Below, piece by piece: positions 34,655-42,241 of a DNA stretch of 64,000 nt. The DNA is taken from contig JADJOP010000004.1 in the NCBI GenBank assembly GCA_016713735.1, positions 186,001-250,000 on the forward strand, read 5' to 3'. The notes beneath the pieces are model-generated. The model worked only from the letters and a program-made list of their open reading frames with translations, was not told where the DNA came from and did not search any database. The DNA is from Bryobacterales bacterium. Its GTDB lineage: Bacteria > Acidobacteriota > Terriglobia > Bryobacterales > Bryobacteraceae. Within the stretch, counting starts at the first letter, position 1; each line of letters opens with the position of its first letter. Both the position numbers and the translations under genes were made by a program.

Positions 34655-36358
34655 GAATTCCTCAACAGGCAGAGTGTTCAGAACGTCGGCGCGTTCCAGC
34701 CACCCCCGCCGCGCCATCGTCACGCCAAACCGCATGTTGAGCAGATGCTTCACGTGGTGCGCGTCGGTGGAGATCACGAACTTGCAGCCCTTGGCCTTGG
34801 CGATTCGGATCAGCGGGGCATGCAAGTCCAGCCGCTCCGGGCTGGCGTTGATCTCCATGGCCACGCCTCGGCGGGCGGCCTCGGCGGCGATGCGCTCAAA
34901 GTCGTAGACATAGGCGTCGCGATGGAGCAGGACGCGCCCGGTGGGGTGTCCCATGATCTTCACATACGGGTTCTCGACGGCCGCCAGCAGGCGGTCGGTC
35001 ATCTCGGCGCTCTCCAGGTTCATGTGGCTGTGGACGCTGGCCACGACGAGGTCGAGTTGCGCCAGCGCCTCGTCGTCCAGGTCCATGCGCCCGTCGCGCC
35101 GGATGTCGCACTCCAGCCCTGAGAGCACGCGCACCGGCAGCGCGCTCTGGTCCATCTCGCGGACCTTTTCGGCAAAGCGGATGGCCCGCGCTTCATCGAG
35201 ACCATTGGCCATGGCCAGCGCCTTCGAGTGGTCGGTGATGGCGATGTAGCCATAGCCGCGCTCGGCCGCCGCCGCCGCCATCTCTTCGAGCGAGAAGCGG
35301 CCGTCGCTCTCGCGCGTGTGCATGTGCACGTCGCCCCGCATGTCGGCGAGTTCGAGCAGACGGGGCAGCGAGCGCGCCGCCGCCGCGTCCAGCTCGCCCT
35401 GGTTTTCGCGCAACTCGGGCGGAATCCAGCTGAGGCCCAGCGCCTCGTAGATCTCCTCCTCGGTTGCACCGGCGACGCGTTCACCGCCTTCCACGCGCGC
35501 CAGGCCATACTCGTTCAGCGTGTAGCCCTGCTTCAAGGCCAGCGAGCGCAGCGCCACGTTGTGCGTCTTCGAGCCGGTGAAATACTGCAGCGCCGCGCCG
35601 AAGCTCTCCGCCGGAACGGCGCGCACGTCCACCTGCAAGCCCTCGATGCCGACGCGCGCCGACGCCTTCGTCTCGCCATGGCCGAGCACCTCGCCCACGC
35701 GCGGGTGCTTCACAAAACGGTTGAGCGCGGCGGCGGCGTTGGGGCCGGTGACGAGCAGGTCGACATCGCCCACCGTCTCGCGCCCGCGCCGCAGGCTGCC
35801 CGCGGCCACCACGCGCTCCACGCCTTCGGTTTCGCCGAGGTAAGCCGTCAGCTCTTCGGCGATGGCGGCGGCAAAGTGGATGTGGAAGCGCCCGCTCGAT
35901 TGGCGCAGCGCGGCGATGCCCTTGAGGATCTTCTCTTCCAGCTTGGCGCCCATGCGCGGCAGGTCGCGCAGCTTCTGTTCGCGGCAGAGGCGCTCCAGGT
36001 CGTCGAGCGTGGTGACGCGGAAGTGGGCGATGAGCGTGGCGATGGTCTTCGGGCCGAGGCCGGAGATCTTCAGCATCTCGAGCGCTGTCGGCGGATACTT
36101 CTCCAGCAACTCGTCGCGGCGGTCAAACGAGCCGCGCTCCTTGATTTCGACGAGAATGGCCGCGATGCCCTTGCCGATGCCGGGGATGTCGGTGAGCTTG
36201 CGCGCCGCATCGGCCATGATGTCGTCGATGCGCTCCGGATAGCCCTGCAGCGTGTCGGCGGCGTTGCGGTAGCTGCGGATGCGGAAGCCGTCTTCGGCGG
36301 CGATCTCCATCAGGTCGGCCGTTTCGGCGAGCAGGCGCGCGTATTCGAGGTTCTCCAT
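34625..36358 (-). CDS. polX: bacterial DNA polymerase X with PHP domain
   Basis: 577 residues. N-terminal HhH and polymerase X part (KLTDIPGIGKGIAAILVE; DXD catalytic pair in VGDVDLLVTG; third Asp in LQVDVRAV). The C-terminal PHP phosphoesterase follows (DVHMHTRESDGRFSLEEM; AITDHSKAL; GLECDI; IMGHPTGR; STDAHHVKHL), with all metal-binding His and Asp in place. It acts in gap-filling DNA repair with 3'-5' exonuclease or phosphatase activity. ATG 36358 gives the usual N-terminus (MENLEYARLLAETADL). Confidence 0.9.
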   Translation of the reverse strand: MENLEYARLLAETADLMEIAAEDGFRIRSYRNAADTLQGYPERIDDIMADAARKLTDIPGIGKGIAAILVEIKERGSFDRRDELLEKYPPTALEMLKISGLGPKTIATLIAHFRVTTLDDLERLCREQKLRDLPRMGAKLEEKILKGIAALRQSSGRFHIHFAAAIAEELTAYLGETEGVERVVAAGSLRRGRETVGDVDLLVTGPNAAAALNRFVKHPRVGEVLGHGETKASARVGIEGLQVDVRAVPAESFGAALQYFTGSKTHNVALRSLALKQGYTLNEYGLARVEGGERVAGATEEEIYEALGLSWIPPELRENQGELDAAAARSLPRLLELADMRGDVHMHTRESDGRFSLEEMAAAAAERGYGYIAITDHSKALAMANGLDEARAIRFAEKVREMDQSALPVRVLSGLECDIRRDGRMDLDDEALAQLDLVVASVHSHMNLESAEMTDRLLAAVENPYVKIMGHPTGRVLLHRDAYVYDFERIAAEAARRGVAMEINASPERLDLHAPLIRIAKAKGCKFVISTDAHHVKHLLNMRFGVTMARRGWLERADVLNTLPVEEFLGSLRRGER

Positions 36359-36389
36359 GGCGGCTATCCTTAGATTGTAGGCAGCCAGC

Positions 36390-38501
36390 ATGGTGAGTGA
36401 AGCGCGCGCCAATCCGCTCGAGCAGTTCTTTCAGGTCGCCCTGCTGGGCATGATCGCCTCGGGCTATGGCGCGGTGGCCGCTTCGGGCACGCTCGACGCC
36501 CCGACGCTGGCCGGCACCGGCGTGGCCATCCTCGCCCGCATCGCCATCGCCGCCGGACTGCTGCGCATCCCCATCGGCGAGCGTGTGGCCACGGCTCTGG
36601 CCGTCGCCTACATCGGCTTCTACCCGATCGACTACTTCTATCTCTCCGGCGAGTTCCTCACGGCCACCGTTCACCTCGTGTTCTTCATCAGCGCCGTGCT
36701 GCTGCTGAAAGCCTCCACCGGGCGCGACTACCGGCTGCTGCAACTGATCGCCTTCCTGCAGATGCTTGCCGGCAGCGTGCTTTCGATCACCTCGCTCTAC
36801 CTCATCTTCCTGGCGATCTTCCTGCTCTCGGCCACGGCGGCGCTGGCGGCGGGCGAGGTGCGCGGCCGGCTCGATTCCGGAACGCGCGTCACCTATTCGA
36901 CGCTGCGCGGCGCTCGGCGCGGCCTGGGCATTCTCAGCCTCTGCGCCTTTCTGGCCACGCTCGCCCTGGGGGCGGTGTTCTTCGTCCTGCTGCCGCGCAC
37001 GGCCCACGCCGCCCTGCGCCACCTCATTCCCGATCGCTTCCACATCTCGGGCTTCTCCAATGAAGTGCTGCTCGGCCAGATCGGACAGTTGCGCCTCAGC
37101 TCCACGCCCGTCATGCACACGCGCATCTACAACTCGGCCGCCGGCGTCGATCTGAAATGGCGCGGCACGACGCTGGCGCAGTTTGACGGGCGGCGCTGGT
37201 TCAATGAGATCGACCGCGGTGAGCCGGTGCTGGTCCATCGCCGCCAGGCGCGCCTGGCCACGCTCGAACAGTTGGGCCGTGTTGGCCGGCGCGTTCACTA
37301 TGAGGTGCAGTTGAAGTCGGCCACCGACGATGTGCTGTTCTTCCTCGGCGTGCCCGAGGTGATCAACATCGATGCGCCGCAGATCGTGCGTACGGCGGCC
37401 AGCGGCTATCGCACCGGAGGCCTGGCGTTTTCCTCGCGCTATGAAGCCATCAGCTTTGTTGACGATCCGCTTTCGCCGCCGCTCACGCCGCCGATGATGA
37501 GCGAGGAGGCGCGGCGCGTTCACCTGCAGACGCCGCTCATGAACCCCGGCGTGGCGAGGCTGGCGCGCGAGGTGACGGCGGGCAAGCTCACCTCCGAGGC
37601 CAAGGCGCGGGCGCTGGAAACGCATCTCCGCACGCAGTACGGCTACACCACCGAACTGCTGAGCGAACCCGTGCGCGATCCGGTCGGCCACTTCCTGCTC
37701 GTCCGCCGCCAGGGGCATTGCGAATACTTCGCCTCGTCGATGGCGATCATGCTGCGCACAGTGGGCATTCCCTCGCGCGTCGCCACGGGCTTCCAAAGCG
37801 GCTCCTACAACCCCATCTCGAACTGGTATCTCATCCGCGCCTCCGACGCCCACTCCTGGGTCGAGGCCTGGATCGACGGGCGCGGCTGGGTCGCCTACGA
37901 CCCCACGCCCTCCGCGCCGCCCAGCGACAACCAGGGCTTCTTGCATACGGCGGCGCTTTACCTCGACGCGATGGAGCTGTTCTGGCAGGACTGGATCATG
38001 AGCTATGACCTCGACCGCCAGATTCTGATCGCCAACCGCATCGGCCAGAACATCCGCCTGCCGGCCTGGAGCGGGCAGGGCGTGGGCGAGTATGCGCGGC
38101 AGGTGTGGCGCCGCGTCTCAGCGGCCATCGACCGGCGCACGGTGGCGACGCTGGTGGTGTGCAGCGTCATGGTGTGGCTGGTGTGGTGGTTCGCGCCGCG
38201 ATTCTGGACGCTGTGGCGTCGGCAGAAGACCGATGAATGGCTGCGCGCGCGCCCCGCCCAGGCCGCCGATGCGACGCTGCTCTACCAACGGCTCCTCGAC
38301 GCCCTGCGCAAGCACGGCAACGAAAAGCCGGCCTGGCTCACGCCGCGCGAGTTTGCCCGCACGCTCACACAGTCGCCGCATGCCGAACTCGTCAATGAGG
38401 CCACCGAGATCTATCACGAACTGCGCTACGGGGCGCGCCAACAGCCGGCCCACCGGCTGCTCGACATTGTGACGGCGCTCGAGAGGAGCCCTAAAGCGTG
38501 A
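36390..38501 (+). CDS. TgpA-like membrane transglutaminase
   Basis: 703 residues. Six predicted membrane helices in the first 210 residues (DUF3488 part), then a large outer domain with the transglutaminase core: Cys in RQGHCEYFASSM, His in ASDAHSWVEAWIDG, Asp in YDPTPSAPP. A seventh helix (VATLVVCSVMVWLVWWF, about 585-601) leads to a DUF4129-like tail. The catalytic triad is intact. The family is periplasm-facing protein cross-linking or peptidase-like. Its stop overlaps the GTG start of the next gene. The divergent polX start is 31 bases away. Confidence 0.85.
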   Translation: MVSEARANPLEQFFQVALLGMIASGYGAVAASGTLDAPTLAGTGVAILARIAIAAGLLRIPIGERVATALAVAYIGFYPIDYFYLSGEFLTATVHLVFFISAVLLLKASTGRDYRLLQLIAFLQMLAGSVLSITSLYLIFLAIFLLSATAALAAGEVRGRLDSGTRVTYSTLRGARRGLGILSLCAFLATLALGAVFFVLLPRTAHAALRHLIPDRFHISGFSNEVLLGQIGQLRLSSTPVMHTRIYNSAAGVDLKWRGTTLAQFDGRRWFNEIDRGEPVLVHRRQARLATLEQLGRVGRRVHYEVQLKSATDDVLFFLGVPEVINIDAPQIVRTAASGYRTGGLAFSSRYEAISFVDDPLSPPLTPPMMSEEARRVHLQTPLMNPGVARLAREVTAGKLTSEAKARALETHLRTQYGYTTELLSEPVRDPVGHFLLVRRQGHCEYFASSMAIMLRTVGIPSRVATGFQSGSYNPISNWYLIRASDAHSWVEAWIDGRGWVAYDPTPSAPPSDNQGFLHTAALYLDAMELFWQDWIMSYDLDRQILIANRIGQNIRLPAWSGQGVGEYARQVWRRVSAAIDRRTVATLVVCSVMVWLVWWFAPRFWTLWRRQKTDEWLRARPAQAADATLLYQRLLDALRKHGNEKPAWLTPREFARTLTQSPHAELVNEATEIYHELRYGARQQPAHRLLDIVTALERSPKA

Positions 38502-40060
38502 CGCCCCGAACCCTGAGCCGCCTCACCCGCCGAGGCTTTGCCACGGCCCTGGTGGGCCTGCCGCGCAAAGGCGAAGCGGCGATTCAAGGCTCGTTCGTCG
38601 ACCGCACCATCGAGATGGGCCACCGCCTGCGCGATGGTGCTAAGTTTGCCCTGCCGAAGCGCGAGGAGCGCGTGCCGCTGGTGATCGTCGGCGGCGGTTG
38701 CGCGGGCCTGTGCGCGGCCTGGAAGCTGCTTAAGCGAGGCTATCGCGACTTCGTGTTGCTGGAGATGGAAGAGGCCGCCGGAGGCAACGCGCGGCATGGC
38801 GAGAACGAGGTCTCGGCTTATCCTTGGGCGGCGCATTATCTGCCCGTGCCGGGGGCGCATGCCGTTGAGGTGCGCGAGTTGTGCGAGGAGTTCGGCCTGC
38901 TGCGCGACGGGCAATGGGATGAGCGTCACCTCTGCCACTCGCCGCAGGAGCGGCTCTTCCTGCATGGCCGCTGGCAGGAGGGCATCGAGCCGGAGATCGC
39001 TTCCACCAAGCGCGACCACGAGCAGTTCCGCCGCTTTCAACAGTTGATCGCCGAGGCCGCCGCCAGCGGGCAGTACACGATTCCGATGGAGCGGGGGAGG
39101 GCCGGTGCGAAGCAGGGGAGTTCCAGCGCCGAGCGCGCCAAGCCCACGGCCACGCCCCTCGACCGCATGTCCTTCGAGCAATGGCTGCGCGCGCAGGGCT
39201 TCGATTCGGCCTATCTGCATTGGTATTGCGACTACGCGACGCGCGACGACTACGGGGCACGGGCGAGCGAAACTTCGGCCTGGGCGGGCATTCACTACTT
39301 TGCCGCGCGCGAACCCGAGGAGAAGGGTCCGCTCACATGGCCCGAGGGCAACGGCTGGCTGGTGCGCAAACTGATGGAGCGCGTGAAGCCGCATGTGCGC
39401 ACAGGTCAGATGGTGCACCGCATAGAGCGGCGCGGCACGGGGCGGCGGGTGTGGACGGCCGAGACGCGCTTTGACTGCGACACGGTGATCTTCGCCGCGC
39501 CGACCTTTCTGGCGCCCTATCTCATTGAGGACGGCCCGAAGGCCTCGCCCGTGCCCACCTCGCCGTGGCTGGTGGCCAATCTCACGCTCGACCGGCCGCC
39601 CGCCGAGCGCGGCCATCCGCTGTGCTGGGACAACGTGCTCTACGGTTCCAAGGCGCTGGGGTATGTGAATGCGAACCACCAGTCGCTGCGCACGCGGCCT
39701 GACCGCTTCGTCTGGACCTACTACTGGGCGCTGGCCGACGGCGATCCGCGGGCGGTGCGCCAGACGCTGCTCGACCGGCCCTGGAGCCACTGGCGCGACC
39801 TCATCTTGAACGACCTGCAGCGGGCCCACCGCGACATCCGCGAGTGCGTGTCGCGCATCGACATCATGCGCCAGGGGCATGCCATGCCGCGTCCGGTGCC
39901 GGGGTTTCTGGAGTCGAAGGAAAGGAAGGCGCTGGCCGAGCAGGCGGGATCGTTGCTCTACGCGCACTCAGACGTGAGCGGGCTGGCGCTGTTTGAAGAG
40001 GCGCAGTATCGCGGATACCGCGCCTCCGAGAAGTTTCTGAAGAGGGTGGGGAAGGCCTAG
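38498..40060 (+). CDS. FAD-dependent oxidoreductase, amine-oxidase-like
   Basis: 520 residues with a GTG start overlapping the previous stop (GTGA). Near the N-terminus TRRGFATALVGL is a likely Tat signal. The dinucleotide-binding motif VIVGGGCAGLCAAW (about 66-79) is followed by LLEMEEAAGGNARHG. The C-terminus has the FAD-contacting GHAMPRPVPGFLES and SDVSGLALFEEAQYRGYRA. It resembles flavin amine oxidases and phytoene/protoporphyrinogen oxidase relatives. The substrate is unknown; translational coupling to the transglutaminase suggests a shared periplasmic task. Confidence 0.75.
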   Translation: MTPRTLSRLTRRGFATALVGLPRKGEAAIQGSFVDRTIEMGHRLRDGAKFALPKREERVPLVIVGGGCAGLCAAWKLLKRGYRDFVLLEMEEAAGGNARHGENEVSAYPWAAHYLPVPGAHAVEVRELCEEFGLLRDGQWDERHLCHSPQERLFLHGRWQEGIEPEIASTKRDHEQFRRFQQLIAEAAASGQYTIPMERGRAGAKQGSSSAERAKPTATPLDRMSFEQWLRAQGFDSAYLHWYCDYATRDDYGARASETSAWAGIHYFAAREPEEKGPLTWPEGNGWLVRKLMERVKPHVRTGQMVHRIERRGTGRRVWTAETRFDCDTVIFAAPTFLAPYLIEDGPKASPVPTSPWLVANLTLDRPPAERGHPLCWDNVLYGSKALGYVNANHQSLRTRPDRFVWTYYWALADGDPRAVRQTLLDRPWSHWRDLILNDLQRAHRDIRECVSRIDIMRQGHAMPRPVPGFLESKERKALAEQAGSLLYAHSDVSGLALFEEAQYRGYRASEKFLKRVGKA

Positions 40061-40083
40061 ATGGGGCTGGGAGCCGCGCCCGC

Positions 40084-40713
40084 TTAGCGGTATTTCCGCA
40101 GCACGGCCAGCACGCGGCCCTGCACCTGGACGTCGGAGGCCGGGCGCATGATGGGGCCCATGGTGGAGTTGGCCGGCTGCAGGCGGATCATGCCGCCGGG
40201 CTCGTTGTAGAAGCGCTTGAGGGTGGTTTCCACGCCGCCGACGAGGGCCACGACGATTTCGCCGTTGCGGGCCTGGGCGGTCTTCTCGACCAGCACGTAG
40301 TCGCCTTCACAGATGTGGTCGTCGATCATCGATTCGCCGCGCACCTGGAGGGCGTAGTTATCGCCGGAGCCGACAAAGTCGCCGAAGTTGAGGGTTTCGG
40401 TGTTTTCGAAGGTCTCCACGGGTGCGCCGGCGGCGATGCGGCCGGCCAGCGGGATTTGGAGCGAGGTCGCGGACATGCGGCCTTCGGGGCGCTCGTTGAA
40501 GTACTTCTGGGAGAGTTCGAGCGAACGGCTCTGGTTGAAGGTGCGGATCAGGTAGCCGCGCGCTTCGAGGGCCGAGATGTGCTTGTGCACCGTGGCCAGC
40601 GAGGCGAGGCCGAGTCCGCGGGCGATCTCCTCATAACTGGGGCAATATCCGTTCTGATTGACGAACGAGGCGATGAAGTCCAGAACTTCCTTTTGCCGGG
40701 GAGTGAGCGCCAT
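40084..40713 (-). CDS. lexA: LexA SOS repressor
   Basis: 209 residues. N-terminal winged helix (LTPRQKEVLDFIASFVNQNG; SLATVHKHISALEARGYL) and C-terminal S24 autoprotease: cleavage site Ala90-Gly91 (PLAGRIAAG), Ser128 (RGESMI) and Lys166 (TTLKRF). All are in place, so RecA-stimulated self-cleavage is expected. It is a single gene with its own promoter at 40747-40775 and a candidate operator just upstream. Confidence 0.96.
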   Translation of the reverse strand: MALTPRQKEVLDFIASFVNQNGYCPSYEEIARGLGLASLATVHKHISALEARGYLIRTFNQSRSLELSQKYFNERPEGRMSATSLQIPLAGRIAAGAPVETFENTETLNFGDFVGSGDNYALQVRGESMIDDHICEGDYVLVEKTAQARNGEIVVALVGGVETTLKRFYNEPGGMIRLQPANSTMGPIMRPASDVQVQGRVLAVLRKYR

Positions 40714-40746
40714 AATTCTCCTTTTCTTCCAGAGGGCTTACCTCAC

Positions 40747-40775
40747 ATTGTGGCGAAGGGAGGGAAAATTTGCAA
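40747..40775 (-). promoter_or_regulatory. lexA promoter
   Basis: Reading the minus strand, TTGCAA (40775-40770) and CACAAT (40752-40747) are 17 bases apart, four of six and four of six matches to the sigma-70 consensus. This gives a leader of roughly 25-30 bases. Together with the direct repeat just upstream it forms a plausible autoregulated promoter. Confidence 0.5.
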
Positions 40776-40785
40776 GAGAAAAGGC

Positions 40786-40801
40786 GAACGTACGACGAAA
40801 C
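40786..40801. promoter_or_regulatory. candidate LexA box (direct repeat)
   Basis: GAAC, seven bases, then GAAA(C): a near-perfect GAAC-N7-GAAC direct repeat of the kind used by alphaproteobacterial LexA. It lies immediately upstream of the lexA -35 in the only AT-rich stretch of this gap. No GAAC-N4-GTTC palindrome of the Gram-positive type was found. The rest of the gap down to the sulfatase (to 40892) shows nothing recognisable. Confidence 0.35.
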
Positions 40802-40892
40802 AAAAATCAGCGGTTTTGTTTTGGGACCCGTTTTGGAACGCCGCGGCGGGACCTGAGCGGGGGAGCGGCGACTCCCGATCAGGCGCGGGCGG

Positions 40893-42221
40893 TCAGGCGC
40901 GGGCGAAGCTGTCGCCGGTGAGACGGCTCCAGTCGGCGAGCATGGCGCGGTGGGCGTCGAGGATGGAGCGCGAGGCGGGGTCGGCGGCGAGGTTGAGGAC
41001 TTCGCCGGGGTCGGTTTCGAGGTCGAAGAGCTGTTCGGCGCGCGCGCCGGAGCGGAAGATCGTGTATTTGTAGCGCGGCGAGCGGACCATGCGGCCGTCG
41101 CGCTCGGCGGCGCCGTAGCGGAGTTCGCTGACGACATAGGGGCGGTCGGGCGGTGTGCGGAGCGACGCGCCGCGCAGATCGGCGGGGGGCGTGATGCCGG
41201 CGTAGTCGCAGAAGGTGGGCACGATGTCGAGCAGCGAGGTGAGCTTGTTCGAGACGCCTTGGGGGACGCCGGGGCCGGCGAGGATCATGGGCACGTGGGC
41301 GCTCTCCTCATAGAAGGACGCCTTTTGGGCCCAGCGGTGCGCGCCGAGGCCTTCGCCGTGATCGGAGGTGAAGCAGATGACGGTGTTGCGGTCGAGGCCG
41401 GTGTCGCGGAGGGCTTTCAGGACGGTGCCGATGTGGTGGTCGACGTCTTCGACCATGCGGTAGTAGTCGTGGATGTATTCGCGGACGTCGTTGCGATGCC
41501 ATTGGGAGGCGATGCCGACGGCCTGGGACATGAGGTCGTAGCCCTTGGCGCGGTGGAATTGGATGGGTTCGGGCTCGTGGGGATCGACGGCCATGTTGGC
41601 GGGTGCGGGCGGGAAGCGGCGCGGGTTGGCGTGCGTGCGCGTGCCGGGGTGGCGGCGGATCCAATCGCAGATGTCGTGCGGATTCATGAACGAGGCGACC
41701 ATGAGGAAGGGCTGGGCGGGTTTGGCGCGGAGCCAGCGCGAACACTCATGGGCGACGGGTTCGTCCATGTCCTTGCCGAGGGCGGAGCCGCCGATCAGCT
41801 TTTCAAAACCGGTCATGCCGTCGAAGGATTTGGGGAGGTGCCATTTGCCGGCGTAGACGGTTTTGTAGGCGGCGGCGGAGAAGATTTCGCCGAGGGTGGG
41901 GATGCCGGGGCGGATGGGTTTGCCGTTGTCCTCGACGCCGGTTTCGTGGGGCATGCGCGAAGTGAAGATGCTGGAGCGGGAGGGCGAGCAGACGGGGTAG
42001 GTGCAGTAGGTTTCGGTGAAGGCAGTGCCGCGGGCGGCGAGGGAGTCGATGGCGGGGGTGCGGAGGTAGGGGTTGCCTGAGCCGGACCAGGAATCGTGGG
42101 ATTGCTGGTCGGTGAGGATGAGCAGGAGGTTGGGGCGGTCCACCTGCGGAAACGCGGGCGCCGCCTGGATGGCAGCGCCCGCTAGGAGAGAACGCCTGCT
42201 GACGTTCCGGAAAGAACTCAT
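40893..42221 (-). CDS. Tat-exported sulfatase
   Basis: 442 residues. Twin-arginine leader (VSRRSLLAGAAIQAAPA). Type I sulfatase signature with the formylglycine Cys: YPVCSPSRSSIF (C-x-P-x-R). Metal-site segments LLLILTDQQSHDSW at the start and CFTSDHGEGLGAHRWAQKAS near residue 285; AGKWHLPKS is also present. It should desulfate polysaccharides in the periplasm if a maturase is present elsewhere. It lies 20 bases after the VIT/vWA gene on the same strand. Confidence 0.87.
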   Translation of the reverse strand: MSSFRNVSRRSLLAGAAIQAAPAFPQVDRPNLLLILTDQQSHDSWSGSGNPYLRTPAIDSLAARGTAFTETYCTYPVCSPSRSSIFTSRMPHETGVEDNGKPIRPGIPTLGEIFSAAAYKTVYAGKWHLPKSFDGMTGFEKLIGGSALGKDMDEPVAHECSRWLRAKPAQPFLMVASFMNPHDICDWIRRHPGTRTHANPRRFPPAPANMAVDPHEPEPIQFHRAKGYDLMSQAVGIASQWHRNDVREYIHDYYRMVEDVDHHIGTVLKALRDTGLDRNTVICFTSDHGEGLGAHRWAQKASFYEESAHVPMILAGPGVPQGVSNKLTSLLDIVPTFCDYAGITPPADLRGASLRTPPDRPYVVSELRYGAAERDGRMVRSPRYKYTIFRSGARAEQLFDLETDPGEVLNLAADPASRSILDAHRAMLADWSRLTGDSFARA

Positions 42222-42241
42222 GCCGAAATCATATCGCGAGT

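Noticed and set aside
36123..37946. 607-codon minus-strand frame opposite the transglutaminase
   Set aside because: Charged low-complexity shadow overlapping both polX and the transglutaminase, which have clear catalytic motifs.
40714..40892. Replication origin at the skew switch
   Set aside because: AT-rich but without DnaA boxes or origin-linked genes; kept only as a skew observation.
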